From assembly GCA_964421875.1 (NCBI GenBank), contig CAYQZD010000025.1, positions 1 to 40,924 of the forward strand: a stretch of DNA of 40,924 nucleotides. Direction: 5' to 3'. The notes below the pieces were generated by a model. It was not told the origin of the DNA, ran no database searches, and saw only the letters and a program-made list of their open reading frames with translations. The stretch comes from CAYQZD01 sp964421875 (GTDB lineage Bacteria; Electryoneota; Tariuqbacteria; Tariuqbacterales; Tariuqbacteraceae). Shown here piece after piece: positions 40,863 to 40,924 of the stretch (the first letter of the stretch is position 1; every line of letters starts with the position of its first letter). A program made the translations under genes and the position numbers.

Positions 40863-40924
<62 letters not shown>

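Overview
The window looks like a chromosomal segment from an uncultured, Gram-negative bacterium, most likely a candidate phylum of the Fibrobacterota-Chlorobiota-Bacteroidota (FCB) group. The clues are a Bacteroidota-type Ig-like lipoprotein with the GGPxDxTPP signature after its lipidated cysteine, several lipoproteins and Sec-secreted proteins, a rhomboid with a C-terminal tail, FecR plus fibronectin-like secreted proteins, and long repeat-rich gaps between genes. This placement is inference; no rRNA gene is present. There are no phage genes, transposases or CRISPR arrays.

Layout. 0.6-6.7 kb (minus strand): ispE-spoVG-tRNA-Gln; a lipoprotein, a divergent polysaccharide deacetylase and pdxJ; a second lipoprotein with a probable frameshift in its signal peptide; aroQ. 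7-9 kb: an alcohol-dehydrogenase-like gene overlapping aroB. 9.3 kb: a 51-residue zinc-ribbon protein on the plus strand with promoter and terminator. 9.9-13 kb: Crp/Fnr regulator, MeaB/ArgK-type GTPase, a small unknown protein and manC. 13.8-15.5 kb: the Ig-like lipoprotein. 16-25.6 kb: an envelope-glycan region with UDP-glucose dehydrogenase, polyprenyl glycosylphosphotransferase, two alkaline-phosphatase-superfamily enzymes, a UPF0104 membrane protein, a PHP phosphoesterase, a CysC-like kinase and a cysteine-containing unknown. 25.6-27.3 kb: phosphofructokinase and an alkyltransferase-like DNA repair protein. 27.4-34.1 kb (plus strand): rhomboid, radical SAM protein with an in-frame UGA near its N-terminus, a zinc-finger-like protein, Na/Pi transporter plus PhoU, ElbB and a fumarase alpha subunit. 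34.2-40.6 kb (minus strand): FecR protein and fibronectin-like secreted protein, a tandem DsrC/TusE-like protein, and an anti-sigma-type ATPase fused to a GNAT domain. A truncated tRNA-Pro ends the window.

The intergenic DNA is unusual. It carries several dispersed palindromic families, a two-hairpin element of about 145 bp in about five copies, and short tandem arrays with 7-bp or 8-bp periods, several lying directly before start codons. Well-formed sigma70-like promoters (TTGAxx-N17-TATAWT) can be read before the rhomboid, Na/Pi, fibronectin-like and DsrC-like genes.

The most interesting points are: the tandem DsrC-like protein that keeps only one of the redox cysteines expected for a DsrC pair, with a strong promoter and overlapping palindromic operator upstream; the pairing of two phosphatase-superfamily enzymes with a CysC-like kinase that ends in an LKSLGY-type tail; the ATPase-GNAT fusion; and the heptad/octad repeat arrays.
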